A stretch of 64,000 bases of DNA from Pseudoalteromonas neustonica (GCF_001653135.1 NZ_BDDS01000001.1:434001-498000), one strand, 5' to 3'. Numbered from the stretch's first letter, positions 38,789 to 47,320 are shown. Notes: generated by a model from the sequence alone, not told the origin. Numbers and translations: made by a program.

Positions 38789-39532
38789 GTGAAAAATTTA
38801 GTAATACACATGAGTGTGCTACTGGCGTGTGTTTTGACAACAAGTTGCACTACGGTATTCGATAAAGCGCATGGTTATCGTGGGCCCATTGTTGTGACGA
38901 TTGAAACAGAAGATGGCTCAGTGCCAGAATTCCCTTTTTTGATAAAGTCGGCCTATTCAGAGTCGTGTGGTCATAGTAGTTGTGGTATTGACTTTGGTTA
39001 TAAATATTTTAAAACGGCCTATGCTAATGAGCCAATTACCTTCCCACGGGAGCGTTTGGATTTATTACAGCCCAACGCCTATGCATCGATTGAGTTTACT
39101 GTTACTCATCCTAATTATCACCACCGCGGATTTCCGCGAGGCTTTGCGCCCACCGATGCTGATGACCCTATTCATGTCACGTTTACCGTTAAGCCGTTTG
39201 CTGAACAAATGAATAAAGTAGCTGGGTGGGCGACTGGCCCTAAACAAGACATGCAAAACTTTACACCTGAGAGCAGAGAATATAAAAAAGCAGACATTCG
39301 GTATCGCCAAGCGCGCTTTAATTTAGGAGATATGATCACAAGGCACATTACGGTGATCAAAACTTTTTACTTACCTCATTTTTCAAAACGTATGCAACAA
39401 CGGGTGATTGAAAAGTATCAACCGATTTTTAGAGCCTGGTATTACGGTGTACCTGAAACGGATTGTTGGGATATGGTTGACTGTAGAAAGCAAATTTTAA
39501 AACCAAGGAAGGCTGAGTATGAAGGACTATAA
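38789..39532 (+). CDS. Tandem lipoprotein array, copy 1
   Basis: 247 residues with signal peptide and lipobox TTSC. The mature part starts FDKAHGYRGPIVVTIETEDGS split over 29-48, then ESCGHSSCGIDFGY with two close cysteines, a beta-rich middle (IEFTVTHPNYHH, THVTFTVKPFAEQ-type strands), a helical part (FNLGDMITRHITVIKTFYL) and a cysteine pair in ETDCWDMVDC. No known family is recognised. Its signal peptide differs from copies 2-4, while its C-terminal third matches copy 4. The GTG start is 14 nt after AGAAGG. It overlaps copy 2 by 14 nt. Confidence 0.8.
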   Translation: MKNLVIHMSVLLACVLTTSCTTVFDKAHGYRGPIVVTIETEDGSVPEFPFLIKSAYSESCGHSSCGIDFGYKYFKTAYANEPITFPRERLDLLQPNAYASIEFTVTHPNYHHRGFPRGFAPTDADDPIHVTFTVKPFAEQMNKVAGWATGPKQDMQNFTPESREYKKADIRYRQARFNLGDMITRHITVIKTFYLPHFSKRMQQRVIEKYQPIFRAWYYGVPETDCWDMVDCRKQILKPRKAEYEGL

Positions 39533-40277
39533 GCGTAAAACTGCACTGCAATTTTACTGTGTGTTACTGGCGTGTTTTTTGACATCAGGCTGTGATTTTT
39601 TATTTGATAAAGCGCATGGTTATCGTGGGCCTATTGTTGTGACGATTGAAACAGAAGATGGCTCAGTGCCAGAATTTCCTTTTTTGATAAAGTCGGCCTA
39701 TTCAGAGTCGTGTGGCCACAGTAGTTGTGGTATTGAATTTGGTTATAAATATTTTAAAGCTGCCTATGCTAATGAGCCAATTACCTTCCCACGCGAGCGT
39801 TTGGATTTATTACAGCCCAATGCCTATGCATCGATTGAGTTTACGGTTACCCATCCTAATTATCACCAAGGCGGATTTCCGCGAGGCTTTGGGCCCACCG
39901 ATGCTGATGATCCTATTCATATCACGTTTACCGTTAAGCCGTTTGCTGAACAAATGAATAAAGTAGCTGGGTGGGCCGAGCAAGGCAAAGTGATGATGCA
40001 GAACGCGGCACCAGATAGTAATGAGCATTTCAATGGAAAAATGCAGTTTTGGCAAGAGCGCTTTAATTTAGGAAATACGATCACAAGGCACATTACGGTG
40101 ATCAAAACTTTTTACTTACCCCATTTTTCAAAACGTATGCAACAACGTGTGATTGAAAAGTATCAACCGATTTTTAGAGCCTGGTATTACGGTGTACCCG
40201 AAACAGATTGTTGGAACAAAATGACTTGCCAAGAACATATTTTAAAGCCAAGGGAAGCTGAGTATGAAGGATTATAA
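39519..40277 (+). CDS. Tandem lipoprotein array, copy 2
   Basis: 252 residues, lipobox LTSGC. Nearly identical to copy 3 throughout, including the segment AEQGKVMMQNAAPDSNEHF and the C-terminal cysteine pair ETDCWNKMTC. Its ATG lies inside the last codons of copy 1 (ATGAAGGACTATAA), where AAGGAAGG of copy 1 serves as ribosome-binding site. This gives translational coupling by a 14-nt overlap, repeated at each junction of the array. Function unknown; predicted outer-membrane or inner-membrane-anchored periplasmic lipoprotein. Confidence 0.8.
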   Translation: MKDYKRKTALQFYCVLLACFLTSGCDFLFDKAHGYRGPIVVTIETEDGSVPEFPFLIKSAYSESCGHSSCGIEFGYKYFKAAYANEPITFPRERLDLLQPNAYASIEFTVTHPNYHQGGFPRGFGPTDADDPIHITFTVKPFAEQMNKVAGWAEQGKVMMQNAAPDSNEHFNGKMQFWQERFNLGNTITRHITVIKTFYLPHFSKRMQQRVIEKYQPIFRAWYYGVPETDCWNKMTCQEHILKPREAEYEGL

Positions 40278-41022
40278 GCGTAAAACTGCACTGCAATTTT
40301 ACTGTATGCTACTGGCGTGTTTTTTGACATCAGGCTGTGATTTTTTATTTGATAAAGCGCATGGTTATCGCGGGCCTATTGTTGTGACGATTGAAACAGA
40401 AGATGGCTCAGTGCCAGAATTTCCTTTTTTGATAAAGTCGGCCTATTCAGAGTCGTGTGGCCACAGTAGTTGTGGTATTGAATTTGGTTATAAATATTTT
40501 AAAGCTGCCTATGCTAATGAGCCAGTCACCTTCCCACGCGAGCGTTTGGATTTATTACAGCCCAATGCCTATACATCGATTGAGTTTACGGTTACCCATC
40601 CTAATTATCACCAAGGCGGATTTCCGCGAGGCTTTGGGCCCACCGATGCCGATGACCCTATTCACATCACGTTTACCGTTAAGCCGTTTGCTGAACAAAT
40701 GAATAAAGTAGCTGGGTGGGCCGAGCAGGGCAAAGTGATAATGAAGAACGCGGCACCAGATAGTAATGAGCATTTCAATGGAAAAATGCAGCTTTGGCAA
40801 GAGCGTTTTAATTTAGGGCAGACGATCACAAGGCACATTACGGTGATCAAAACTTTTTACTTACCCCATTTTTCAAAACGTATGCAACAACGGGTGATTG
40901 AAAAGTATCAACCGATTTTTCGAGCCTGGTATTACGGTGTACCCGAAACAGATTGTTGGAACAAAATGACTTGCCAAGAACATATTTTAAAGCCAAGGGA
41001 AGCTGAATATGAAGGATTATAA
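40264..41022 (+). CDS. Tandem lipoprotein array, copy 3
   Basis: 252 residues, lipobox LTSGC, differing from copy 2 at only a few residues (for example VT for IT near residue 88, T for A near 103, KVIMKN for KVMMQN). The close identity at DNA level shows a recent duplication or ongoing conversion. Same 14-nt overlaps at both ends. Confidence 0.8.
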   Translation: MKDYKRKTALQFYCMLLACFLTSGCDFLFDKAHGYRGPIVVTIETEDGSVPEFPFLIKSAYSESCGHSSCGIEFGYKYFKAAYANEPVTFPRERLDLLQPNAYTSIEFTVTHPNYHQGGFPRGFGPTDADDPIHITFTVKPFAEQMNKVAGWAEQGKVIMKNAAPDSNEHFNGKMQLWQERFNLGQTITRHITVIKTFYLPHFSKRMQQRVIEKYQPIFRAWYYGVPETDCWNKMTCQEHILKPREAEYEGL

Positions 41023-41767
41023 GCGTAAAACTGCACTGCAATTTTACTGTGTGTTACTGGCGTGTTTTTTGACATCAGGCTGTGATTTTTTATTTGATAA
41101 AGCGCATGGTTATCGTGGGCCCATTGTTGTGACGATTGAAACAGAAGATGGCTCAGTGCCAGAATTCCCTTTTTTGATAGAGTCTGTGTACACAGAGTCA
41201 TGTGGTCATAGTAGTTGTGGCATAGACTCCGGTTATAGATACTTTAAAACTGCCTATGCTAACGAGCCAATTACCTTCCCACGCGAGCGTGTGGATTTAT
41301 TACAACCCAATGCCTATGCAACAATTCTTTTTAAGGTTACTCATCCTAATTATCACTACAATGTATTTACGCGAGGCTTTGGGCCCACCGATGCTGATGA
41401 CCCCATACATATCACGTTTACCGTTAAGCCGTTTGCTGAACAAATGAATAAAGTAGCTGGGTGGGCGACTGGCCCTAAACAAGACATGCAAAACTTTACA
41501 CCTGAGAGCAGAGAATATAAAAAAGCAGACATTCGGTATCGCCAAGCGCGCTTTAATTTAGGAAATACGATCACAAGGCACATTACGGTGATAAAAACTT
41601 TTTACTTACCTCATTTTTCAAAACGTATGCAACAACGGGTTATTGAAAAGTATCAACCTATTTTTAGAGCCTGGTATTACGGCGTACCTGAAACGGATTG
41701 TTGGGATATGGTTGACTGTAGAAAGCAAATTTTAAAACCAAGGAAGGCTGAATATGAAGGACTATAA
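41009..41767 (+). CDS. Tandem lipoprotein array, copy 4
   Basis: 252 residues, lipobox LTSGC. The protein is a mosaic: signal peptide as in copies 2-3, a diverged middle (LIESVYTESCGHSS, TILFKVTHPNYHYNVFTRG), and a C-terminal third as in copy 1 (ATGPKQDMQNFTPESREY, DCWDMVDCRKQ). The cysteines are kept. It overlaps the truncated fifth copy by 14 nt. Confidence 0.8.
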   Translation: MKDYKRKTALQFYCVLLACFLTSGCDFLFDKAHGYRGPIVVTIETEDGSVPEFPFLIESVYTESCGHSSCGIDSGYRYFKTAYANEPITFPRERVDLLQPNAYATILFKVTHPNYHYNVFTRGFGPTDADDPIHITFTVKPFAEQMNKVAGWATGPKQDMQNFTPESREYKKADIRYRQARFNLGNTITRHITVIKTFYLPHFSKRMQQRVIEKYQPIFRAWYYGVPETDCWDMVDCRKQILKPRKAEYEGL

Positions 41768-41849
41768 GCGTAAAACTGCACTTTTTTTTGGGGCGGTAAT
41801 GGTATTTAATTGTGCTGCGCACGATACCAATACCAACCTCGATAATTGA
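41754..41849 (+). pseudogene. Truncated fifth copy of the lipoprotein array
   Basis: Begins exactly as copies 2-4 for ten codons (MKDYKRKTAL), then runs into unrelated sequence (FFGAVMVFNCAAHDTNTN) and stops after 31 codons at TGA 41847-41849, directly before the right 17-bp repeat. It could encode a short lipopeptide (a Cys follows a hydrophobic run), but it is best read as the edge remnant of array expansion. Confidence 0.6.
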
Positions 41850-43043
41850 CTAAGGCTCTACGTTAATTAACTGTACTACATCATTAATTTGAATGTTGGG
41901 TAAAGGTTGCTGATTCACACTGACCGCAACTGCGCTTTGCTGGTATACCTGATTTACTTGTACTGTGTTTAATGTCGTGATCAGGTGTGGCATTTTATTA
42001 CCCGCAGCGTCTGTTAAATAGTTATGGTGGGCAATACTTAATAACTGGCCTTTTTCTAGGCCGTGCGCTTTCCCTAAATTAATAATTAATTTATCGTTTT
42101 CAATATGTAAAATCTTACCTTGTGTTTCAAGGCACGCCATTGCTGCTTGTAAGTCGTAACTCGCTGTTTGGTTTATTTCTTCGATGCTTTTACCATAATC
42201 AGAGCCCCAAAATTTTTCGCTAAATACATCAATAATCTCGGTTTTTTCAAAAGGCCAAATAGCTTGGCTACGATAGCTTTTTTGCCATAATCGCTCATAG
42301 GTGGTGCCATCAAATAGTGCAAAGTCGACCTTGTATGAACGTTGGTATGTTTCATCTTGCCAAAAGGCATAGTCGCTATTAAGTTTGTCGCTATTTGAAA
42401 TGTCGACCATTTGGCTTAATAACACGTATTGCGAATTGCTGCGCATAGCAATTTCTTCTAATAGGGCGTTACTGTAATCGTATTGCTGATTAAAAAACTC
42501 ACCAACGCGAATAGGAAAATTAAAGTAGGCGGTGGGCTTAGCGTTCATGGCCGACTTATTTAAAGTCTTATAGAGAGATTCGCTGGTGGCTTTGTCAATG
42601 TCAAAAATTTGACCCATCATTGCTTGTTCACGATTGACTAATTGGGTCTGAGTGATCGCAACAAATTTATTAAATTGGCTTGCCGGGCAGTGCTCTTGTT
42701 GTGGGAAAATATCTAAACGCAACGTAATCGCGAGCTGGTCAGATCTTCGGTCTTCGCTGATCATCTCTATTTTTTGAATTTCACCGTGGCTTTTTATTTT
42801 TAACTGATCTTGCATTAGCACGCCGTCAACTAAGGTTTGCATTGACGTAACGCGTGCACCAGAGAACACTAATGCCTGCGTGATCGCATCTTTTATAGCC
42901 GCTGACTTAGCGCCGCTAATATCGTTATTTTTAATACTGGCGTGGCCGGTTGATTCGTACCATTGTGCAAATGCATTTACAGAGAAAAAGCTAATGCTTA
43001 GCCAGCTAGTGATGATCACTATAATTGATAACACGCGTTTCAT
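41850..43043 (-). CDS. flgT: Flagellar H-ring assembly protein FlgT
   Basis: 397 residues with a signal peptide ending NAFAQ. FlgT forms the outermost H ring around the LP ring of the sheathed or polar sodium-type flagella of Vibrio and relatives and is needed for motor assembly. Seen: N-terminal domain WYESTGHASIKNNDISGAKSAAI (two parts), middle domain YFNFPIRVGEFFNQQ, LLSQMVDIS, and C-terminal GKILHIENDKLIINLGKAHGLEKGQLL. It is divergent from flgP, as in Vibrio. Its last codons overlap the right 17-bp repeat (41851-41867), and the 3' end abuts the lipoprotein array. Confidence 0.9.
   Translation of the reverse strand: MKRVLSIIVIITSWLSISFFSVNAFAQWYESTGHASIKNNDISGAKSAAIKDAITQALVFSGARVTSMQTLVDGVLMQDQLKIKSHGEIQKIEMISEDRRSDQLAITLRLDIFPQQEHCPASQFNKFVAITQTQLVNREQAMMGQIFDIDKATSESLYKTLNKSAMNAKPTAYFNFPIRVGEFFNQQYDYSNALLEEIAMRSNSQYVLLSQMVDISNSDKLNSDYAFWQDETYQRSYKVDFALFDGTTYERLWQKSYRSQAIWPFEKTEIIDVFSEKFWGSDYGKSIEEINQTASYDLQAAMACLETQGKILHIENDKLIINLGKAHGLEKGQLLSIAHHNYLTDAAGNKMPHLITTLNTVQVNQVYQQSAVAVSVNQQPLPNIQINDVVQLINVEP
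41851..41867. repeat. Right copy of 17-bp direct repeat flanking the lipoprotein array
   Basis: TAAGGCTCTACGTTAAT identical to 38388-38404, here forming the end of flgT on the minus strand (NVEP, stop TAG at 41850-41852). Confidence 0.85.
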
Positions 43044-43084
43044 TTTCCTAACCCCATACCTACATTTGCTATTATGAATAACAG

Positions 43085-43100
43085 AGCAAGGACTGTACCA
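43085..43100 (-). promoter_or_regulatory. Sigma-54-type promoter of flgT
   Basis: On the minus strand TGGTACAGTCCTTGCT fits TGGCAC-N5-TTGCW with one change in the -24 box and correct GG-GC spacing, 42 nt upstream of the flgT ATG. Confidence 0.65.
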
Positions 43101-43144
43101 GTTGTTTAATTATAGGCTTTTAAAACAGAATTACACACTAACCT

Positions 43145-43160
43145 TGGCATTAATTGTGCA
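43145..43160 (+). promoter_or_regulatory. Sigma-54-type promoter of flgP
   Basis: TGGCATTAATTGTGCA keeps the GG and GC anchor bases at correct spacing, with GTGC for TTGC, 42 nt before the flgP ATG. Somewhat weaker than the other sites. Confidence 0.5.
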
Positions 43161-43201
43161 TTAATCTGACGATTATGACTCTTTAAAAGCGTGAAAATGC
43201 C

Positions 43202-43660
43202 ATGCGTACTGTAATTTTGTTTTGTACTTTAGCAAGCCTGAGCTTAGCTGGCTGTAGTAGTATTTTTGATAAACATGTGGAATATAAGTATGTAGAGCCA
43301 GATAACTACCCAATATTAAAAGCAATAGGGTATGCCCCCATAAGCGCTCAACAGGGGGAAAACCAGTCACAACGTTCACTCATGGCAATTAAAGCATCTA
43401 AGCTTGAAGCTTACCGTGAGCTTGCTGAGCAAGTGTATGGGCAAAAAATTACCGCTGGTACAACAGTGCAAGGCAGTATTGCGCAAAATGATCGGCTACA
43501 AAGTCAAGTTCAAGGGGTGATTAAAGGCGCGCAGGTCGTTAAAACATATGCTGTTGGCGACACCTACGCTACAGAGTTGCATCTTGATATGAAGCGGGTA
43601 CATGATTTATATATTGGTGAAATTAAGCCAAGAGAAGTTAAAAAAGTAACGTATTACTAA
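43202..43660 (+). CDS. flgP: Flagellar lipoprotein FlgP (LPP20 family)
   Basis: 152 residues with lipobox LAGC. The LPP20/FlgP domain is seen in AIGYAPISAQQGENQSQRSLMAI, ASKLEAYRELAEQVYGQKI and GVIKGAQVVKTYAVGDTYATELHLDM. In Vibrio FlgP is an outer-membrane component of the H ring and works with FlgO and FlgT. Here flgO is not adjacent, see the FlgO-like triplet at 19.0-21.0 kb. No good Shine-Dalgarno is visible, although ATG 43202 is the only sensible start. Confidence 0.9.
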   Translation: MRTVILFCTLASLSLAGCSSIFDKHVEYKYVEPDNYPILKAIGYAPISAQQGENQSQRSLMAIKASKLEAYRELAEQVYGQKITAGTTVQGSIAQNDRLQSQVQGVIKGAQVVKTYAVGDTYATELHLDMKRVHDLYIGEIKPREVKKVTYY

Positions 43661-43809
43661 GAGTTTGTTATGCAATGCCCGAGGCGCTATATTTTTATTG
43701 ATATGTGCTAAGTATGACTTTTTTAAAAGAAATGACAGGCCGCTTTCATTAAAATTTGGATGCAGTAGGGAATGCTTAATATAATCTTAAGTGTTGGTTA
43801 CGAAGAAGC

Positions 43810-44241
43810 TTATGCTTTTAGATTTCTAACTAATTCATTATTACCATGAACAGCACTGCCGCCTTGGTCATAAGTCATAGATGTTGGCGCGCCAATTAAT
43901 ATATCTTTCAATTGTCTAACTGTTAAATTTGCTTGATGAGCAGCATGAGCATTAACGTCGTTTTTTTTCTTACAAAACTCTAGTTGCTTTCGGACATTAT
44001 GAATAAGTTCAGGGAGTTCAGCTGATTGCTCATCATTAGTCGTCATTAAGGTTTTTAGTTCTTTATCGAGCGTTTGAATTTTACTTAAAAAACTAAGCTT
44101 CTGTTGGGCAAGATCTTTTAATCCTTCACCACGGCGAGATGCAATGGCTGTTAATTCATCATCTAAAATACTGGCCAATGAGGTTAAGCAATTTAACTGC
44201 ATTGTGAGCTTAGAGCATATTAAAGAATTATGATCAGCCAT
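43810..44241 (-). CDS. flgN: Flagellar export chaperone FlgN
   Basis: 143 residues from ATG 44241, which overlaps the flgM stop by 8 nt; earlier TTG or ATG starts in the same frame add up to five residues. All-helical, with the FlgN-type core LNCLTSLASILDDELTAIASRRGEGLKDLAQQK (two parts) and LRKQLEFCKKKNDVNAHAAH-like C-terminal helix. It chaperones the hook-filament junction proteins FlgK and FlgL. Last gene of the minus-strand flgA/flgM/flgN group. Confidence 0.85.
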   Translation of the reverse strand: MADHNSLICSKLTMQLNCLTSLASILDDELTAIASRRGEGLKDLAQQKLSFLSKIQTLDKELKTLMTTNDEQSAELPELIHNVRKQLEFCKKKNDVNAHAAHQANLTVRQLKDILIGAPTSMTYDQGGSAVHGNNELVRNLKA

Positions 44242-44551
44242 ACACATCAAACTCAAATGAAGCTATGCTTTTTGCTAACTTTTCAGTATCAACTTGATAT
44301 TTACCTTCGCTGATTGCTTTTTTCAGCTCTTCAACTTTTTTACTATCAAAGCCAGATGACTGCTGTGTTTTTTCTTGCAGTGATTTAAGCTGCTGAGCTT
44401 GAGGTGTTAAGCTAACAGAGTCAGTTGCAGCTTTAGGAGCCGCCGTTTGCACTGCTGTTTGTGAACTATTATTTTGTAAATCAACTTTTTGCTGTTTAGC
44501 ATTGGCCAACACATTAGCCTGTTGTTGACCTTTATTTACTTGGCTTACCAT
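44234..44551 (-). CDS. flgM: Anti-sigma-28 factor FlgM
   Basis: 105 residues, low-complexity N-terminus, then the FlgM domain SVSLTPQAQQLKSLQEK and VEELKKAISEGKYQVDTEKLAKSI, which wraps sigma-28. It is secreted through the completed hook so that sigma-28 is freed for late genes. Directly upstream on this strand is a perfect sigma-28 promoter, giving the known feedback loop. Confidence 0.93.
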   Translation of the reverse strand: MVSQVNKGQQQANVLANAKQQKVDLQNNSSQTAVQTAAPKAATDSVSLTPQAQQLKSLQEKTQQSSGFDSKKVEELKKAISEGKYQVDTEKLAKSIASFEFDVYG

Positions 44552-44586
44552 GATTTTAACCTATACATTACCCAACTGATGCCTAG

Positions 44587-44613
44587 TTATCGGCATATAT
44601 GTTAGTTACTTTA
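44587..44613 (-). promoter_or_regulatory. Sigma-28 promoter of flgM-flgN
   Basis: On the minus strand TAAA-N15-GCCGATAA is an exact match to the flagellar sigma-28 consensus, 36 nt upstream of the flgM ATG. Confidence 0.85.
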
Positions 44614-44629
44614 GCATAAATATGGAAAT

Positions 44630-45337
44630 TTAAATATTTACCTGCACAGACTCTACACCGTCAACACGGGCATTTAAAATTTTCCCTGATTTTTTATTCT
44701 TAACTTTTATCTGCTCTCCTAAAGTACCATCTTCAAGGGCTAAACCTGAAGCTTTAATTTTTAACCCTCGGATCACAGCAAAAATAGTGACGTTGTCGCC
44801 TTTGCAAACCATACATATTTGGTTCATAGAAATAGGAAAACCACTGCGTATATTTCGTTTACTACGACTGCCAATCAGTAACTGTGTGTCTTGGAGATGC
44901 TGAACTCGAACAAAATGTTTAGGCTTCATAATTAAACTTAAATGATGATCTTGAATAACTTCGCCTCTGGCGAGGTTTTCACTGGCGACCACTACTGCAG
45001 AAAGCTCAACGACACGTACGTGAACATATTGGCTCCAGCTATTCGTATCATCACATTTAACTTGAACTGTGACCTGACGATTAAAGGGCGGTTCTGTAGG
45101 AATCGTTAGCATAGGTTGACTTTGACAACTGCGATCAGGGATTCTGCTATCCAAGGTGAGTGCGTTAAGTTGGCGAGTTTCTGGGTGCGAAGGGCCTAAC
45201 TGATCAGCCACGTACGAAACCGCAAGTTCTTGTAATTCTTCCTTGCTGTAAGATTGAGCGTATAGAGGTGATACTAGAAATTGGCTAGCAAGAAAATAAA
45301 AAACACTGTATCTTCGGCTTTTTTTTAACAAACTCAT
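44630..45337 (-). CDS. flgA: Flagellar P-ring chaperone FlgA
   Basis: 235 residues with signal peptide ending PLYAQ. The C-terminal half is a SAF domain: VVVASENLARGEVIQDHHL, LIGSRSKRNIRSGFPISMNQI and VQVN-type end. FlgA is the periplasmic chaperone for P-ring protein FlgI. It is divergent from cheV. The next gene, flgM, has its own sigma-28 promoter in the 78-nt gap. Confidence 0.93.
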   Translation of the reverse strand: MSLLKKSRRYSVFYFLASQFLVSPLYAQSYSKEELQELAVSYVADQLGPSHPETRQLNALTLDSRIPDRSCQSQPMLTIPTEPPFNRQVTVQVKCDDTNSWSQYVHVRVVELSAVVVASENLARGEVIQDHHLSLIMKPKHFVRVQHLQDTQLLIGSRSKRNIRSGFPISMNQICMVCKGDNVTIFAVIRGLKIKASGLALEDGTLGEQIKVKNKKSGKILNARVDGVESVQVNI

Positions 45338-45478
45338 AATGTTTCGACTATGCTTATTGTTGAAAACAGGGTATATATATTTAGCGTCAAAGAATAGACG
45401 CTCCCGCGATGTTATGTAGCTTTAAAGAAGGAAAGCAATTATTGTTCCGTTATTATTCGCTTTCTTTAGGAGATTGAA

Positions 45479-46411
45479 ATGGCAGGCATTTTAGACTCAG
45501 TGAACCAACGTACTCAGTTGGTTGGGCAAAACCGCCTTGAATTATTATTATTCAAGCTAAGAGGGCGGCAGCGCTTTGGTATAAACGTGTTTAAAGTGAG
45601 AGAAGTACTACAATGCCCTCCTTTAACCAATATGCCAAAATCAAATGCGTATATTCGAGGTGTTGCACATATACGTGGGCAGACAATTTCTGTTATTGAT
45701 TTATCTATGGCCGTTGGTGGCCCTGCAATCGAAAATATAAAAGATAGTTTTATCATCATTGCTGAATATAACCGCTCCGTTCAAGGGTTTTTAGTGGGTG
45801 GTGTTGAACGTATTGTTAATATGAATTGGGAAAAAATAATGCCGCCGCCATCTGGGGCTGGTCGATATTCATATTTAACGGCAGTGACCGAAATTGAAAA
45901 TGAGTTGGTTGAAATTCTTGATGTAGAAAAAATCTTGAATGAAATCTGCCCTGTAAATACAGAAGTTAGCGCCGAAATCGCTAGTGATGGTGAAATTCAA
46001 AAAGACTTAGGTGAGCGTATCGTCTTTATTGCTGATGACTCAGCCGTTGCGCGCAACCAAGTAAAACGTGCTCTGGAACCCTTAGGTGTTCAAACTGAAC
46101 TCGCTAAAAATGGTAAAGAGGCATTAATTCGTCTTCGTGAAATTGCAGAACTTGATTGCAAACATGATATTACTGAACGTGTTGGTTTGTTGATTTCAGA
46201 TGTAGAAATGCCTGAAATGGACGGCTATACTCTTACCGCTGAAATTAAAGCTGATCCAAAACTTGCGCCGTTACATGTTATTTTACATACATCGCTTAGT
46301 GGTGTGTTTAATCAAGCAATGATTGAAAAAGTCGGTGCTGATGACTTTATTGCAAAATTTAACCCAGATGAATTGGCAACAGCAGTAAAAAAATGGGTTC
46401 ATTGTGACTAA
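45479..46411 (+). CDS. cheV: Chemotaxis coupling protein CheV
   Basis: 310 residues: N-terminal CheW domain (about 15-165; FGINVFKVREVLQCPPLTNMP, RGVAHIRGQTISVIDLS) fused to a receiver domain with phosphoacceptor Asp241 in LLISDVEMPEMDG and Lys in FIAKFNPDEL. It couples receptors to CheA and tunes adaptation. Start has TTTAGGAGA 8 nt before. It lies 20 nt ahead of cheR; cheV-cheR directly before flgB is the arrangement of Vibrio and Shewanella. Confidence 0.95.
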   Translation: MAGILDSVNQRTQLVGQNRLELLLFKLRGRQRFGINVFKVREVLQCPPLTNMPKSNAYIRGVAHIRGQTISVIDLSMAVGGPAIENIKDSFIIIAEYNRSVQGFLVGGVERIVNMNWEKIMPPPSGAGRYSYLTAVTEIENELVEILDVEKILNEICPVNTEVSAEIASDGEIQKDLGERIVFIADDSAVARNQVKRALEPLGVQTELAKNGKEALIRLREIAELDCKHDITERVGLLISDVEMPEMDGYTLTAEIKADPKLAPLHVILHTSLSGVFNQAMIEKVGADDFIAKFNPDELATAVKKWVHCD

Positions 46412-46431
46412 TTCTGATAGGTGGTGTTACT

Positions 46432-47262
46432 TTGGAAAATAAGCATTTAGAGCAAGGCGAGTATAATCAATTTCGTTCTTTTTTAGAGCAACAATGCGGC
46501 ATTGTGTTAGGCGATAATAAGCTTTATTTAGTTAAAAGCAGACTTGCGCCTTTAATGGTGCGCTTTAAAGTTGAATCGCTTTCGCAATTGGTTAGTAAAA
46601 CACTCAGCCCACATGAGCGTCAGTTACGCGCTGCAGTTGTTGATGCAATGACAACAAATGAAACACTTTGGTTCAGGGATCAATATCCTTTTGAGTTATT
46701 GCAATCTAAATTGTTTCCTGAGCATAAAGAGTTACGTAGGCCATTAAAAATATGGTCTGCGGCGAGCTCTTCTGGGCAGGAGCCTTACTCAATTGCAATG
46801 TCGGTTGCTGAATTTCAGGCTAAGCAGCCTGGTGTATTAAAAATGGGTGCTCAGATAATTGGTACTGATATTTCTAATACGATGCTAGATATGTGTAAAC
46901 ATGCAGAATATGATTCACTCGCTTTAGCTCGTGGTTTGTCAGTAGAGCGCCGTAAAAAGTTTTTTAAAGACAGCGGCAATGGCATGGCGCAGGTTGTTGA
47001 TCCTATTAAAAAACTGGTTAGTTTTAGACACCTAAATTTATTAGACTCGTATGCGCTGATGGGGAAGTTTGATATTATTTTTTGCCGTAACGTATTGATT
47101 TATTTTTCACCTGAAGTGAAAGCAAAAATTATCGCCCAATTTGCTCAAGCGCTTAACCCTAAGGGCTTTTTGTTTTTAGGAGCGTCAGAGTCAATGTCGG
47201 GACTCAGTGATGAGTTTGATATGGTTAGGTGCAACCCTGGAATTATTTATCAAAAAAAATAA
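46432..47262 (+). CDS. cheR: Chemotaxis protein methyltransferase CheR
   Basis: 276 residues. Uses SAM to methylate glutamates on chemoreceptors. N-terminal helical domain, then the SAM fold with TTNETLWFRD, IWSAASSSGQEPYSIAM, GTDISNTML and FCRNVLIYFSPE. The start is TTG 46432, preceded by AGGTGG; no in-frame ATG or GTG lies nearby upstream. Confidence 0.95.
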   Translation: MENKHLEQGEYNQFRSFLEQQCGIVLGDNKLYLVKSRLAPLMVRFKVESLSQLVSKTLSPHERQLRAAVVDAMTTNETLWFRDQYPFELLQSKLFPEHKELRRPLKIWSAASSSGQEPYSIAMSVAEFQAKQPGVLKMGAQIIGTDISNTMLDMCKHAEYDSLALARGLSVERRKKFFKDSGNGMAQVVDPIKKLVSFRHLNLLDSYALMGKFDIIFCRNVLIYFSPEVKAKIIAQFAQALNPKGFLFLGASESMSGLSDEFDMVRCNPGIIYQKK

Positions 47263-47286
47263 CTAATTCACTTCTAGCTACTCCTA

Positions 47287-47320
47287 AAAAAACGGTGCCG
47301 TATAAGCACCGTTTTTCTTT
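47287..47320 (+). terminator. Rho-independent terminator after cheR
   Basis: A 10-bp stem AAAACGGTGC / GCACCGTTTT with a 7-nt loop and T-run. It separates cheV-cheR from the flgB operon. Confidence 0.9.

Noticed and set aside
39065..39360. Open frames antisense to the lipoprotein array, repeated in each copy
   Set aside because: They recur only because the underlying genes are duplicated; no start signals or signal peptides of their own.
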